43,854 bases of DNA from Nitrospira sp. (GTDB lineage: Bacteria > Nitrospirota > Nitrospiria > Nitrospirales > Nitrospiraceae): assembly GCA_023248215.1 (NCBI GenBank), contig JAHFEW010000032.1:1-43854 (forward strand), in the 5' to 3' direction. Below the pieces are notes generated by a model. The model searched no databases. It was not told where the DNA came from and worked only from the letters and a program-made list of their open reading frames with translations. Shown here piece by piece: positions 1 to 9,669 of this stretch; positions within the stretch are counted from its first letter, which is position 1, and each line of letters opens with the position of its first letter. Position numbers and translations under genes: made by a program.

Positions 1-2
1 CG

Positions 3-65
3 CATCCCTGGCACCGCCGTTTTGTGCCCGAACATCACAAGCCAGCGGAAATCGCCATGACGTAA
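3..65 (+). pseudogene. C-terminal end of a transposase, cut by the window start
   Basis: About 20 codons are open in frame 3 from the window edge to a TAA at 63-65. They begin with His-Pro-Trp followed by basic residues and contain Lys-Pro-Ala-Glu. A His-Pro-Trp-(basic) C-terminus is common in ISNCY/IS1202-like and related transposases. The paired GGACATTTCTA repeats just downstream fit the end of such an element. Whether the element is complete lies outside the window. Confidence 0.4.
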
Positions 66-110
66 CCCGGACATTTCTACGTTGGTGAAAAGAGGACATT
101 TCTAAATTGG
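60..110 (+). mobile_element. Right end of an insertion sequence (paired repeats)
   Basis: GGACATTTCTA occurs at 69-79 and again at 94-104, 25 bp apart in the same orientation, directly after the transposase tail. Repeated terminal motifs of this kind mark the ends of several IS families. The outer boundary cannot be fixed without the other end. The clpC promoter starts about 25 bp further on, so the insertion lies just outside clpC control sequences. Confidence 0.4.
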
Positions 111-134
111 GTGGCCACCGATTTGCTCAATACC

Positions 135-163
135 TTGACACCCCATACTGCTCTAGTTAGAAT
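135..163 (+). promoter_or_regulatory. Sigma-70-type promoter for clpC
   Basis: TTGACA at 135-140 and TAGAAT at 158-163 are separated by 17 bp. Transcription would start near 170, leaving an untranslated leader of about 80 nt before clpC. No CtsR-type or HrcA-type operator was recognised by eye. Confidence 0.7.
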
Positions 164-253
164 CACAACATCAGATTTTTTGAGCCTTTGACGCGCATTT
201 TATTCACTCAGCTAAGGCTTCTCTTACAGACCCCATCACCATAAGGAGGCGGG

Positions 254-2683
254 ATGTTCGAACGGTTCACGGACAAGGGTCGCAAGATCATCATCCTGGC
301 ACGTGAAGAAGCCGAGCGCCATCAGAACGACTATCTGGGCACCGAGCATTTGGTGTTGGCTATCCTTCGCGAGACGGATGGAATCGCGCTGATGATCCTC
401 AAGAAAATGGGGCTCTCGACGGAGCAGATTCGGCTCGAAATCGAGCGGAATCTTCCGGGCGGCGGCACGACAATGACCTTCGGGGAAATTCCATTCAGTC
501 CCCGGGTCAAGAAAGTCATCGAGTACGGGGTTGAAGAAGCCCGGCTGCTCGGTCATAACCACATCGGCAGCGAACATCTGTTGCTCGGGCTGCTCCGAGA
601 AGAAGAGGGGATCGGCGGGAAGATTCTCCGCAGTCTCGGCGCCAACCTCCTCACAGCTCGGCAACTCACAGTCACCTTCCTGCGAAAGTCTGCGCCACGC
701 GAGCGTGACCGCAAGAGCAACACGCCGGCACTCGACGAATTCGGCCGCGACTTGACTCAACTGGCCCAGGAAGGGCAGTTGGATCCCGTCATCGGACGCG
801 CCGACGAAATCGAGCGCGTCCTCCAAATTCTCAGCCGTCGCTCGAAGAACAATCCTGTGCTCATCGGCGAATCGGGCGTCGGAAAGACCGCCATCGTTGA
901 AGGGCTTGCACAACGCATTGTCGCTTCGGAAGTCCCGGACAATTTGCTGTCCCGTCGCGTCATCGCGCTTGATTTGGGCTCGCTCGTGGCCGGCACGAAA
1001 TACCGCGGGCAGTTCGAAGAGCGTTTGAAGGTCGTGATGAAGGAGATCGTACAGGCGGGGAACATCATTATCTTCATCGACGAATTGCATACGTTGGTGG
1101 GCGCCGGAGCGGCCGAAGGGTCCATCGATGCCTCGAATATGCTCAAGCCGGCGTTATCCCGCGGCGAAATTCAATGTATCGGAGCCACCACGCTGGACGA
1201 ATACCGTAAACATATCGAGAAAGACGGCGCTCTCAAGCGTCGCTTCCAACCGATCCACGTGCAGCCGCCAAGCACCGATGAAACAGTGCGCATCATCCAG
1301 GGCCTGCGGGATCGGTATGAGGAACACCACGGTGTGGAGATCACCGAAGACGCCATCGTGGAAGCAGTCAAGTTGGCAGATCGTTACATCACCGACCGGT
1401 TCCTGCCTGACAAGGCTATCGACCTCATCGATGAAACAGGCTCCCGTGCGAAACTGCAAACCTATGCGCTCCCCTCGGAACTGAAAGCGCTGGAACAGGA
1501 ACTGAAAAAAATCTCCCGCGAGAAAGAGCTGGCGATCTCGATGCAAAACTTCGAGGAAGCCGTCCGCCATCGCGAAGAAGAAGAACGCCTGCGGAAACTG
1601 CTCGATGAATCCAAACGAGAGTGGAAGAAAAACCAAGAGAAGCACAAGCCGACCATCGGCAAAGAAGAAGTGGCGTATGTCGTGTCAAAAATGACCGGCA
1701 TTCCGCTCTTCAAGTTGGAAGAAGAAGAATCCAACAAACTGCTCCGGATGGAGGAATTCCTCCACAAACGGGTCATCGGACAAAACGAAGCCATTTCGGC
1801 GGTGGCTCGTGCCATTCGTCGATCCAGGGCGGGTCTCAAGGAAGCGAAGAAACCTATCGGTTCCTTTATCTTCCTCGGTCCGACCGGTGTCGGGAAAACG
1901 GAGCTGGCGCGTACACTTGCAGAATTCCTGTTCAATAGCGAAGACGCACTCATCCGAATCGATATGTCGGAGTACCAGGAAAAGTTCACCAGTTCACGGT
2001 TGTTCGGAGCCCCTCCTGGGTATGTCGGCTATGAGGAGGGTGGACAACTGACGGAAAAAGTACGCCGTCGTCCCTATTCGGTGGTGCTGTTCGACGAAAT
2101 CGAGAAAGCACATCCGGACGTATTCAACGTCCTGCTGCAAGTGCTCGACGACGGTGTCCTGACGGACAGCCTGGGTCGGAAAGTCGATTTCAAGAACACG
2201 GTCGTCATCATGACCTCCAACATCGGCACCAAGTTGATCCAGAAGGGTGTCTCGCTCGGATTCCAAAATGATGAAAAGAGCGGACAACTCCTGCGCCGAA
2301 AAGAAGAGGTGATGGGAGAACTAAAACGTTCCTTCAGCCCGGAGTTTTTGAACCGGATCGATGAAATCGTGGTCTTCCATTCTCTTGAGAAAGAGCATTT
2401 GATCCATATCCTGGACATCCTGCTGCGCGAACTGAATCTTCGTCTCATCGAGAAGAGCGTCACCATTGAGGTGGAGGACGAGGTTAAGCAGTGGCTCATC
2501 AAGGAAGGGTACGAACCGCTCTACGGGGCGCGTCCAATGCGCCGCATCATTCAACGGGCGATCGGTGATCCGCTGTCCGAAGAGCTCATCAAGGGCGGCT
2601 TCAAGGACAACAGAAAGATTAAAGTGGTCCTGCGCGACGGCGCGCCGGCCTTCATCGAACAGGAAGCCATGGCGGGCGTATAG
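254..2683 (+). CDS. clpC: ClpC-type AAA+ unfoldase of the Clp protease
   Basis: This is the ATP-driven ring unfoldase that feeds proteins into ClpP in the cytoplasm. The 809-residue length is normal for ClpC. The paired Clp N-domain repeats cover about residues 1-145. The first AAA+ module has Walker A GESGVGKT at 205-212 and Walker B FIDELH near 275. A UVR-like helical segment at about 433-452 separates ClpC from ClpA and ClpB. The second AAA+ module has GPTGVGKT at 542-549, a GYVGY pore loop, and a C-terminal D2-small domain. An AAGGAGG ribosome site lies 7 nt before the ATG. The gene has its own promoter and is followed by a hairpin, so it is probably transcribed alone. The antisense open frames inside it are shadows. 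The next gene, tsaD, is unrelated in function. Confidence 0.96.
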   Translation: MFERFTDKGRKIIILAREEAERHQNDYLGTEHLVLAILRETDGIALMILKKMGLSTEQIRLEIERNLPGGGTTMTFGEIPFSPRVKKVIEYGVEEARLLGHNHIGSEHLLLGLLREEEGIGGKILRSLGANLLTARQLTVTFLRKSAPRERDRKSNTPALDEFGRDLTQLAQEGQLDPVIGRADEIERVLQILSRRSKNNPVLIGESGVGKTAIVEGLAQRIVASEVPDNLLSRRVIALDLGSLVAGTKYRGQFEERLKVVMKEIVQAGNIIIFIDELHTLVGAGAAEGSIDASNMLKPALSRGEIQCIGATTLDEYRKHIEKDGALKRRFQPIHVQPPSTDETVRIIQGLRDRYEEHHGVEITEDAIVEAVKLADRYITDRFLPDKAIDLIDETGSRAKLQTYALPSELKALEQELKKISREKELAISMQNFEEAVRHREEEERLRKLLDESKREWKKNQEKHKPTIGKEEVAYVVSKMTGIPLFKLEEEESNKLLRMEEFLHKRVIGQNEAISAVARAIRRSRAGLKEAKKPIGSFIFLGPTGVGKTELARTLAEFLFNSEDALIRIDMSEYQEKFTSSRLFGAPPGYVGYEEGGQLTEKVRRRPYSVVLFDEIEKAHPDVFNVLLQVLDDGVLTDSLGRKVDFKNTVVIMTSNIGTKLIQKGVSLGFQNDEKSGQLLRRKEEVMGELKRSFSPEFLNRIDEIVVFHSLEKEHLIHILDILLRELNLRLIEKSVTIEVEDEVKQWLIKEGYEPLYGARPMRRIIQRAIGDPLSEELIKGGFKDNRKIKVVLRDGAPAFIEQEAMAGV

Positions 2684-2743
2684 CCCGAGTGAGTGCTATT
2701 ACTCAAGGATCGAATCGTACGTGAGATCCTTTCGACCACCCGG

Positions 2744-2778
2744 CAACCCCCGCGGTCCTCAACCGGATCCGGGGGTTG
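2744..2778 (+). terminator. Stem-loop after clpC, probable terminator
   Basis: CAACCCCCG at 2744-2752 pairs perfectly with CGGGGGTTG at 2770-2778 around a 17-nt loop. It lies about 60 bp after the clpC stop. There is no clear T-run, so it could act as a weak terminator or protect the 3' end. Confidence 0.45.
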
Positions 2779-2928
2779 TCGCATTTCACAGCGGAACCAC
2801 TTGTTGAACCCTGTCCGTTTTGAACAGAGCCTGCTGAACTTCCCCACCCTGCTCCCTCAAGGATGCGCGATGTCGATGCTTCCATTTGACCACAACCTGA
2901 TGCCGCCAAGGTCCAGGCCGTCTTCTGT

Positions 2929-3999
2929 ATGAGTACCCTCGCACCTGCCGCAGTTCTCGGGCCGATTCTCGGTATTGAAACCTCCTGTGATGAAACCGCC
3001 GCAGCCATTCTCGACGGCGAGGGTCGCGTGCTGGCCAATGTGATTTCATCTCAACAAGCCGTGCATGAGCGATTCGGCGGTGTGGTACCGGAATTGGCGT
3101 CGCGTGCCCATATTCAGAACGTGGACACAATCACCCGCCAGACGCTCGGAGACGCGGGACTTGGCTGGCACGATCTCAGCGCCATCGCCGTCACCCAAGG
3201 CCCAGGTCTGGCCGGCGCACTGCTCGTCGGAATCAGTTATGCCAAATCGTTGGCGTATGCCCTGGGCATTCCGCTGGTCGGCGTGAACCACCTTGAAGGA
3301 CATATTGCCTCGGCCTGGATCGATCGTCCGTCATTTCCAAAAACCTGCGTAGTGTTGATCGCCTCGGGTGGACACACGCACCTCTTCCATGCCGAGGAGG
3401 ACGGCGGTTTCCGCCTCATGGGAAGAACCATCGACGACGCCGCGGGCGAGGCGTTCGACAAGGGGGCGCAGATGTTGGGCCTCGGGTATCCGGGAGGACC
3501 GCTGATCGACAACGCCGCTCGCAGAGGTCGTCCCACTGCCGTGCGGTTTCCCCGTTCACGTGTCAGAACCGGACGCTTGGACTTCAGCTTCAGCGGCCTC
3601 AAGACGGCCTTGCTCTATCACCTCCAGCGCATGACCCCACAGGCCATTGCCGAACAACAGGCCGACCTCGCAGCCGGCTACCAGGAAGCGATTGTGGACG
3701 TCCTCGTCCGCCAGGCGTTCACGGCCGTGGAGCAATCCGGAGTCTCGGCACTTGCCGTCGTCGGAGGAGTCTCGGCAAATTCCCGGCTGCGAACCAGGTT
3801 GGCGGCACGTGCGGCCGAGGAGGGGATTGAGTTGGGCCTGCCGGCTCTCTCCTATTGCACCGACAATGCGGCAATGATCGCAGCCGCCGGCCGACGAGCG
3901 TTTCTGGAGGGGAGGGTGGCGTCCTTCGACTGCGAAGCGATATCCGATTTTGCATTACCCTCCTCCGCAGACGGCGAGGCCGTCAGTCGCAGGCAGTGA
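2929..3999 (+). CDS. tsaD: tRNA N6-threonylcarbamoyladenosine synthase subunit TsaD
   Basis: TsaD transfers the threonylcarbamoyl group made by TsaC/Sua5 onto A37 of ANN-decoding tRNAs, working with TsaB and TsaE. The 356-residue protein has the family signatures in order: GIETSCDET near the N-terminus, the metal-binding HLEGH motif around residue 122, ASGGHTHL, the SFSGLKTA segment, and TDNAAMIA near the C-terminus. It is an ASKHA-fold protein of usual length. The ATG at 2929 has no obvious Shine-Dalgarno sequence, and the family core begins about 13 residues later, so the exact start is slightly uncertain. The next gene, hflX, begins about 25 bp after the stop if the proposed start is right. 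Confidence 0.95.
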   Translation: MSTLAPAAVLGPILGIETSCDETAAAILDGEGRVLANVISSQQAVHERFGGVVPELASRAHIQNVDTITRQTLGDAGLGWHDLSAIAVTQGPGLAGALLVGISYAKSLAYALGIPLVGVNHLEGHIASAWIDRPSFPKTCVVLIASGGHTHLFHAEEDGGFRLMGRTIDDAAGEAFDKGAQMLGLGYPGGPLIDNAARRGRPTAVRFPRSRVRTGRLDFSFSGLKTALLYHLQRMTPQAIAEQQADLAAGYQEAIVDVLVRQAFTAVEQSGVSALAVVGGVSANSRLRTRLAARAAEEGIELGLPALSYCTDNAAMIAAAGRRAFLEGRVASFDCEAISDFALPSSADGEAVSRRQ

Positions 4000-4024
4000 C
4001 GTTCCATTACCAAGGAGCACGACC

Positions 4025-5719
4025 ATCCCAACCATTTACGGACAAATCAGCGGCCTGAAAGCCAGTCACCTCTCCGCATTGGAGCGGTTGTATCGACGAC
4101 GAGTTCCCTCGTCGGTCGTCATCACGCCCGAGCTGGCGCGCACAGCCTGTCAGCTCACACGAGAAATTCGACGCCCTATCGGACTCCTCATCACACGTCG
4201 CGGCGTCATCGAACAAGTGCTAGTCGGAGCGGGCTGCGCGCCCACCCATGAATCGCTGGCCAAATTCCGGGTCGGACCACATTCTCTACGCGGCCTCCGG
4301 TTGATTCGCACCCAGCTCGACGATGCCCCGCTCAGCCAGGAAGATTTGACACATCTGGCACTCCTGCGCATGGATCTGATCGGTCTGGTGGGAGTGGACG
4401 AATCTGGTGAGCCCACCGTGCTACATCTTGCACACCTGCTGCCGCCTAATCAGCAGAAAGAGGTCTGCCGGATCCTGCCATCCGTCCCATTCCATAACCT
4501 GGATCTCCCGTTCGATACGTTTATCCACTCGCTCGACAGCGACTTGCTCCGGTCAGATACTCGTCATGCCGTCGGCGACGGCAAGGAATCGGCCATTCTC
4601 GTGAGTGCCTCATCCAAAAGTCACGCCGAGCAAGAAGAGCACTTGGAAGAATTGAACGAACTGGCCGAATCGGCCGGGGTTGTCGTCCTGGATCGGGTTC
4701 TGCAACGCACCCAGGAGGACTACCAGCGCTTCTTGCTTGGGCGAGGAAAACTGAAGGAGGTGGTCATTCGTGCCCTCCAGCAGGGCGCCGATCTGTTGAT
4801 TTTTGACCAAGATTTGGCGCCGGCGCAAGCTCGCGCTATTTCTGAGGTGACCGATCTCAAGGTCATCGACCGCACCCAACTCATCCTCGATATTTTTGCC
4901 CGGCGCGCGCATACCCGTGAAGGCAAGGTCCAGGTGGAACTCGCCCAACTCCGCTATCTCCTCCCACGGCTTTCCGGACATGGCACCTCATTGTCTCGTC
5001 TGGGCGGCGGGATCGGCACGCGGGGTCCGGGTGAAACCAAACTCGAAACTGATCGTCGCCGCATCCGCGACCGCATCTCTCATCTGGAACGAGAAATTGA
5101 CGATGTCGCCCGCCATCAAGATCAACGCCGGGCGCGTCGTCTCCGGCAGGCGCTTCCCATTCTTTCCATCGTTGGGTACACCAATGCCGGGAAGTCCACG
5201 CTGCTCAACACGCTGACCCACAGCCAAGTTCCGGCCCAGGATCGTCTCTTCGAAACACTCGACACCACCAGCCGTCGCCTCCGATTTCCCCACGACCGCG
5301 AAGTCATCGTGACCGATACGGTCGGGTTCATCCGGGACCTCCCCAAAGATTTGGTCGGAGCCTTTCGCACGACCCTCGACGAACTACGAGACGCCGACAT
5401 CCTCCTGCATGTCATCGATGCCACGGCCAAAAACATCGATCTGCAAATCACCGCGGTTGAAACGATTTTGCGCTCACTCGACATGGACACGATTCCCCGC
5501 GTGCTGATCCTGAACAAGTGCGATCGGCTCTCTGCCCACGAGTCCCTTGTCCTCTGCGAACGGTATCGCGCGATCGGCATCTCGGCCCCGCACCGGGACT
5601 CGTTACGTCCGTTGATCACTCACCTCGAAACTCTGTTGCCTACCATCCCCACGCCCCCGGTTCAGGACGAAGACCCCGAACAGCCTCCCCCAAACCTGGC
5701 ACTTGCATCTCATTCCTGA
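4025..5719 (+). CDS. hflX: Ribosome-associated GTPase HflX, unusual start codon
   Basis: HflX binds the large ribosomal subunit and splits stalled or stressed ribosomes. The G1 motif GYTNAGKST, G3 DTVGF and G4 NKCD are present. Before them sits the HflX N-terminal domain with the glycine-rich linker GGGIGTRGPGE. The frame is open back to a TTG at 3950, but that start has no ribosome site and overlaps tsaD. The conserved N-terminus (I-x-G-x-x-x-G-L-K then L-x-R-L-Y-R-R-R) begins exactly where AAGGAG at 4012-4017 is followed 7-8 nt later by ATC at 4025. No ATG, GTG or TTG lies there. I chose ATC as the likely start, giving about 564 residues; ACG at 4019 and ATT at 4034 are alternatives. Family identity is sure; the start is not. 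Confidence 0.93.
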   Translation: MPTIYGQISGLKASHLSALERLYRRRVPSSVVITPELARTACQLTREIRRPIGLLITRRGVIEQVLVGAGCAPTHESLAKFRVGPHSLRGLRLIRTQLDDAPLSQEDLTHLALLRMDLIGLVGVDESGEPTVLHLAHLLPPNQQKEVCRILPSVPFHNLDLPFDTFIHSLDSDLLRSDTRHAVGDGKESAILVSASSKSHAEQEEHLEELNELAESAGVVVLDRVLQRTQEDYQRFLLGRGKLKEVVIRALQQGADLLIFDQDLAPAQARAISEVTDLKVIDRTQLILDIFARRAHTREGKVQVELAQLRYLLPRLSGHGTSLSRLGGGIGTRGPGETKLETDRRRIRDRISHLEREIDDVARHQDQRRARRLRQALPILSIVGYTNAGKSTLLNTLTHSQVPAQDRLFETLDTTSRRLRFPHDREVIVTDTVGFIRDLPKDLVGAFRTTLDELRDADILLHVIDATAKNIDLQITAVETILRSLDMDTIPRVLILNKCDRLSAHESLVLCERYRAIGISAPHRDSLRPLITHLETLLPTIPTPPVQDEDPEQPPPNLALASHS

Positions 5720-5750
5720 CCGCTTCACAATTGGCCGCCATCCGCGCATC

Positions 5751-6422
5751 ATGAAACCAGCTGTCACACATGCTCCGTCTGCCAGGCCGCACAAGAGCCG
5801 CTTGGCCAGGATACTGACTTCTTTGCGTACCTCGATGTCCGATATGAAGGTGGAACTCGACCACACCAACCCCTGGGAACTTCTCGTGGCCACCATTCTA
5901 TCGGCACAGTGTACCGACCAGCGTGTCAACCAAGTGACCCCGAATCTCTTTCGGCGATACCGCCGGCCACGTGACTATGCGGAAGCCAGTCCCGCCGAGT
6001 TGGAGGCCCTCATCCGTCCTACCGGGTTCTTCAAGACCAAAGCCAACAATCTCATCCGATGCGCCAAGGTCGTGACGGACCAATTTCATGAGCAGGTTCC
6101 GGACACCATGCAAGACCTCACGGCCTTGCCGGGGGTTGGGAGAAAAACCGCCAATGTCATTCTGGGGAATGCGTTCGGCAAGCCGGCAGTGGTGGTCGAT
6201 ACGCATGTGAAACGAGTGGCCGGGCGGCTCCAGCTGACCCGCCATACGGATCCGACCAAGATTGAATTGGATCTCCAGCAGTTACTGCCCGAAGACCAGT
6301 GGACGGAAGCATCGCAACGGCTCCTTCTGCATGGACGATACGTCTGTCTCGCTCGCACGCCGAAATGTCGGCATTGTTCTTTGTATACCGATTGCCATTG
6401 GGAGGGGAAAATCGCACGATGA
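5751..6422 (+). CDS. nth: Endonuclease III (DNA glycosylase/AP lyase)
   Basis: Nth removes oxidised pyrimidines and cleaves the abasic site in base excision repair. The helix-hairpin-helix LPGVGRKTANV carries the catalytic lysine, and VVDTHVKR carries the catalytic aspartate. The C-terminal iron-sulfur ligands follow the C-x6-C-x2-C-x5-C pattern (CLARTPKC, then CSLYTDC). The ATG at 5751 gives 223 residues, close to the usual 210-220. An earlier in-frame ATG at 5703 overlaps the end of hflX and adds 16 unconserved residues. Neither start has a clear ribosome site. The stop codon overlaps the yicC start (ATGA), so the two are translationally coupled. Confidence 0.93.
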   Translation: MKPAVTHAPSARPHKSRLARILTSLRTSMSDMKVELDHTNPWELLVATILSAQCTDQRVNQVTPNLFRRYRRPRDYAEASPAELEALIRPTGFFKTKANNLIRCAKVVTDQFHEQVPDTMQDLTALPGVGRKTANVILGNAFGKPAVVVDTHVKRVAGRLQLTRHTDPTKIELDLQQLLPEDQWTEASQRLLLHGRYVCLARTPKCRHCSLYTDCHWEGKIAR

Positions 6423-7297
6423 TTCGCAGTATGACCGGGTATGGCAAAAAGGACGACACGTCGAAACAAGCCGGTGTCACGGTGGAGATCCGCTCGGTGA
6501 ACCACCGATTCTTGGAAGTAGCCGTCAGGGTTCCTCGTTCCCTCGCCCAGCTGGAGGAACAGATTCGAAAGGCCGTCCAGCAACGCTGCCTCCGCGGACG
6601 GGTCGACGTGTCCGTGTCCGTGCACAACAATGGCAGCGGGCTCAAAACCGTCCAGATCGATCAGGCGCTTGCGAAGCAATACCATTCAGCCCTCAAGAAG
6701 CTTCAAAAAACATTGGGAATGCGAGGGGCCGTTGACATTTCGGTGCTCGCCGGGTTTCGCGAGATCTTGTCCCTCTCCGATCAACCAGTCGACGCTGATC
6801 ACGTGACCAAAACGGTTTTACGCGTGCTCGGAGGGGCATTGACGGATTTGGACCGGATGCGCCGGCGGGAAGGGGAGGCGCTCGCCAAGGACCTAGCGAT
6901 CCATTTAAAGGCGATCCAAGCAGCGAAGACCGCCGTGTCGAAAAAGGCACCAGGATTAGCCCAAGAGGCGTTTGAACGGATGAAAAGCCGGGTTCAGGCC
7001 CTGTTGCAGGGCGAACTCCCGGATCAGGCCCGTCTGCAGCAGGAACTGGCGGTATTTGCCGATCGTTCCGACCTCTCAGAAGAATTGGTCAGACTTGAGT
7101 CACATATGCTACAGTTCGACCAGACGCTCCACAGTAAGGAGTCGGTAGGGAAGACGCTGGAGTTCCTCTTGCAGGAAATGGGGCGAGAAGTGAACACCAT
7201 TGGCTCGAAAGCGAATGACGCCGACATTGCCGCGTTGGTCGTCCGCATGAAGGCCGAGCTGGAAAAATTACGTGAACAAGTTCAGAATGTGGAATAG
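6419..7297 (+). CDS. yicC: YicC-family endoribonuclease
   Basis: YicC proteins are recently recognised endoribonucleases linked to RNA turnover and stationary-phase survival. The protein opens with the family hallmark MIRSMTGYG. Its C-terminal third holds the conserved GKTLEFLLQEMGREVNTIGSKA block of the DUF1732 region. At 292 residues it has the usual length. The ATG at 6419 overlaps the nth stop and follows GGGAGGGG. An earlier in-frame start at 6299 lies inside nth and is unlikely. The order yicC-gmk-rpoZ-coaBC is common in bacteria and supports the assignment. Confidence 0.93.
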   Translation: MIRSMTGYGKKDDTSKQAGVTVEIRSVNHRFLEVAVRVPRSLAQLEEQIRKAVQQRCLRGRVDVSVSVHNNGSGLKTVQIDQALAKQYHSALKKLQKTLGMRGAVDISVLAGFREILSLSDQPVDADHVTKTVLRVLGGALTDLDRMRRREGEALAKDLAIHLKAIQAAKTAVSKKAPGLAQEAFERMKSRVQALLQGELPDQARLQQELAVFADRSDLSEELVRLESHMLQFDQTLHSKESVGKTLEFLLQEMGREVNTIGSKANDADIAALVVRMKAELEKLREQVQNVE

Positions 7298-7328
7298 GGT
7301 CGGCCGCGGCGCCGGCACTGAATAATCT

Positions 7329-8045
7329 ATGAGCACCGCGCCCGTTCCATCCAACGACAAACCGGCTCAAGTACGCCGGGGTATTCTCTTTGTCATTTCT
7401 GCCCCGTCAGGAAGCGGAAAAACGACGCTGTGCAAACAAATCGCCGCCAATGTCCCTAGTCTCTGGCACTCGATCTCTTACACAACCCGCAAGCCACGCC
7501 CGGGAGAGGTGGAGGGACAGGATTACTATTTTCTCGATGAGACCGCATTCCGGCAGATGATCGATCGCAACGAATTCGTCGAATGGGCGCATGTCTACGG
7601 TAACCTGTACGGTACCCCTCGCAAGGTGCTGACGGAAAAAATGGAACAGGGCATTGATGTCCTGCTTGAAATAGACGTGCAAGGGGCACGCTCGGTCAAG
7701 AAGAAATTCGAAGATGCCGTCTACATTTTTATTCTCCCGCCGTCGTTCGACACGCTGCGGACCAGGCTCCAGAACAGGGCCGGAGACTCGCCGGACGAAA
7801 TTCAACGTCGCTTGCACAAGGCGAAGGAAGAAGTGTGGAGTTACCGGGAGTACTACTACATCGTCCGGAACGACGATCTGAAACAATCCTTGAAAGAGCT
7901 CGAAAGCATTTTCCTCGCGGAACGAATCAAGACTAAACGCCTGAACATGACCTGGCTGGAAGAAAAATTTATTCTCGACAAAGAGGGAAAGCAGGGGAAT
8001 TCCTCCCCCGCCCCCGCATCAAAGGAGCACATGCATCATGGGTGA
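7329..8045 (+). CDS. gmk: Guanylate kinase
   Basis: Gmk phosphorylates GMP to GDP with ATP. The P-loop APSGSGKTT is near residue 26. The GMP-binding part contains SYTTRKPRPGE followed by DYYF. LLEIDVQGA and the later lid region are also typical. At 238 residues it is slightly longer than the E. coli enzyme because of a roughly 17-residue N-terminal lead and a short C-terminal tail. Its last codons overlap the start of rpoZ by 8 nt. The ribosome site before the ATG is weak, which suggests coupling to yicC upstream. Confidence 0.95.
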   Translation: MSTAPVPSNDKPAQVRRGILFVISAPSGSGKTTLCKQIAANVPSLWHSISYTTRKPRPGEVEGQDYYFLDETAFRQMIDRNEFVEWAHVYGNLYGTPRKVLTEKMEQGIDVLLEIDVQGARSVKKKFEDAVYIFILPPSFDTLRTRLQNRAGDSPDEIQRRLHKAKEEVWSYREYYYIVRNDDLKQSLKELESIFLAERIKTKRLNMTWLEEKFILDKEGKQGNSSPAPASKEHMHHG

Positions 8046-8397
8046 AATGTTAAGTCTGTTACCGGAATATGCCCCCGGCGAGTTCGATTCACGACACCGG
8101 CTGGTGATCATCGCTGCACAGCGTGCCAAACAGCTGGTCCAAGGCGCGCGTATGGCCGGCCCGTCCAAATTCACCAAAGAGACCAGCATCGCCCTCGACG
8201 AAGTTTTGCGGCACAAGGTGAAGTTCCTCATTGGAAAGGAAGCCCGCGACGCGATCAAGGAATCAAAACGCGTCAAAGAAGGTGAGACGGAACGCCTGGC
8301 CATGATGACCGGAGAAGACGCCAAGGAAATCAAGAAGGAACTGAGCGTCTACGTCGACGATACCGTCAAGCCCGCCGCCCCGGAGGGCGAGGAGTAG
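8038..8397 (+). CDS. rpoZ: RNA polymerase omega subunit
   Basis: Omega stabilises the RNA polymerase beta-prime subunit. The 119-residue protein has the expected early segment with the F-D-S-R-H-R-L-V motif and A-x-R-A-K-Q-L, then the T-x-x-A-L-D-E motif. Its acidic/lysine-rich tail is longer than in the E. coli subunit. An AAGGAG site inside the end of gmk serves the ATG at 8038. The gmk-rpoZ overlap and the coaBC gene directly after it are a widespread arrangement. Confidence 0.92.
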   Translation: MGEMLSLLPEYAPGEFDSRHRLVIIAAQRAKQLVQGARMAGPSKFTKETSIALDEVLRHKVKFLIGKEARDAIKESKRVKEGETERLAMMTGEDAKEIKKELSVYVDDTVKPAAPEGEE

Positions 8398-8406
8398 TCC
8401 CACCTC

Positions 8407-9666
8407 GTGCAGACTGCCGGCCCCTCTCTCACCGGTTTACGTCTTGTGCTCGGCGTCACCGGGAGTATTGCCGCTTATAAAGCCGTCGGGCTCCTCCGCC
8501 TGCTTCGCCACGAACGCGCTGCGGTCAGCGTCGTGATGACGGCGGGAGCCTGCCGATTCGTCACCCCGCTGACCTTTGAAGTGTTGTCCGGCGCTCACGT
8601 GGCGACCGACCTCTTCGAAGCCCACCACGAGATGCTGCACCTGTCTCTCCCGGAGCAGGCGGATGCCGTCCTGATCGTGCCGGCTACGGCCAATTGTCTG
8701 GCCAAGGCCGCTCTCGGCCTTGCCGATGATCTCTTGTCGACGATGCTCCTGACGACTCAGTGCCCGGTGATCTTTGCACCAGCCATGGACGGTGATATGT
8801 GGCGACACCCGACCGTGGTTGAGCATGTCGCAACACTTCGTCGGCGCGGGGCGGTGATTGTGGAACCAGAAGAAGGCCCTCTGGCCTCAGGCCGCGTGGG
8901 GCGGGGACGGTTGGCCGACGAGCAAACAATCCTGACTGCGCTCCAATCAGCCATTCGTCCACGTCGAGATTGGACCGGCCGTCGTCTCCTGATCTCTGCC
9001 GGTCCCACGCAGGAAGCCATCGATCCCGTGCGGTTCATTTCCAACCGTTCGTCGGGAAAAATGGGCTATGCCCTGGCCGAGGCCGCTCAGAAGCGGGGCG
9101 CTGAGGTACTGTTGGTCTCAGGCCCCACGGCGCTTCAGCCACCCAGCGGAGTCGAACTATGCTCCGTCACGACGGCTGAAGACATGAGAAAGGCCATCCT
9201 GAGCCGGTTTGCGTGGACCAATGCCGTCATCATGGCCGCCGCGGTCGCGGACTTTCGTCCCGTACGGCCATCCCTCCAGAAACTCAAAAAACAACACCGT
9301 CCGATCACCAGCCTCTCGCTGGAGCCGACCGATGACATCCTCCGGGAACTGTCCGAGCGTCGAACGACTCAATTGCTCGTGGGATTTGCGGCAGAAACTG
9401 AGGATCTCCTTGCCCATGCACGGGAAAAGCTGCATGCTAAGGGCGTTGATATGCTGGTCGCCAATGACGTGACGGCAAAGGGGTCTGAATTCGGATCAGA
9501 CACCAACCGCGTGATCCTGCTGAATCGCCAGGGACAGACCGACGAGTTGCCGTTGTTATCCAAGCGTGACTTGGCTGATCGGATTCTAGACCGTATGCTG
9601 GCGTTGCAGGTTGTTCCTCAGTCCTCCAAGAAACCGACGCGAGCGCGAACGTCTCGCAAGGAGTAG
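8407..9666 (+). CDS. coaBC: Bifunctional phosphopantothenoylcysteine synthetase/decarboxylase
   Basis: CoaBC joins cysteine to 4'-phosphopantothenate and decarboxylates the product in coenzyme A synthesis. The N-terminal CoaC flavoprotein half starts with GVTGSIAAYKA and contains the active-site region around LHLSLPEQADA, then VPATANCLAK and APAMD. The C-terminal CoaB half starts with SAGPTQEAIDPVRFISNRSSG and carries the later FAAETED and ANDV motifs. The 419-residue length is normal. The start is GTG at 8407, nine bases after the rpoZ stop, with GAGGAG in the end of rpoZ. It continues the yicC-gmk-rpoZ transcription unit. Confidence 0.95.
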   Translation: MQTAGPSLTGLRLVLGVTGSIAAYKAVGLLRLLRHERAAVSVVMTAGACRFVTPLTFEVLSGAHVATDLFEAHHEMLHLSLPEQADAVLIVPATANCLAKAALGLADDLLSTMLLTTQCPVIFAPAMDGDMWRHPTVVEHVATLRRRGAVIVEPEEGPLASGRVGRGRLADEQTILTALQSAIRPRRDWTGRRLLISAGPTQEAIDPVRFISNRSSGKMGYALAEAAQKRGAEVLLVSGPTALQPPSGVELCSVTTAEDMRKAILSRFAWTNAVIMAAAVADFRPVRPSLQKLKKQHRPITSLSLEPTDDILRELSERRTTQLLVGFAAETEDLLAHAREKLHAKGVDMLVANDVTAKGSEFGSDTNRVILLNRQGQTDELPLLSKRDLADRILDRMLALQVVPQSSKKPTRARTSRKE

Positions 9667-9669
9667 GGC

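Noticed and set aside
236-1090. Long open frame on the minus strand inside clpC
   Set aside because: It is antisense to a strongly conserved gene, has no ribosome site and resembles no protein family. Similar antisense frames over most housekeeping genes are effects of GC-rich codon use.
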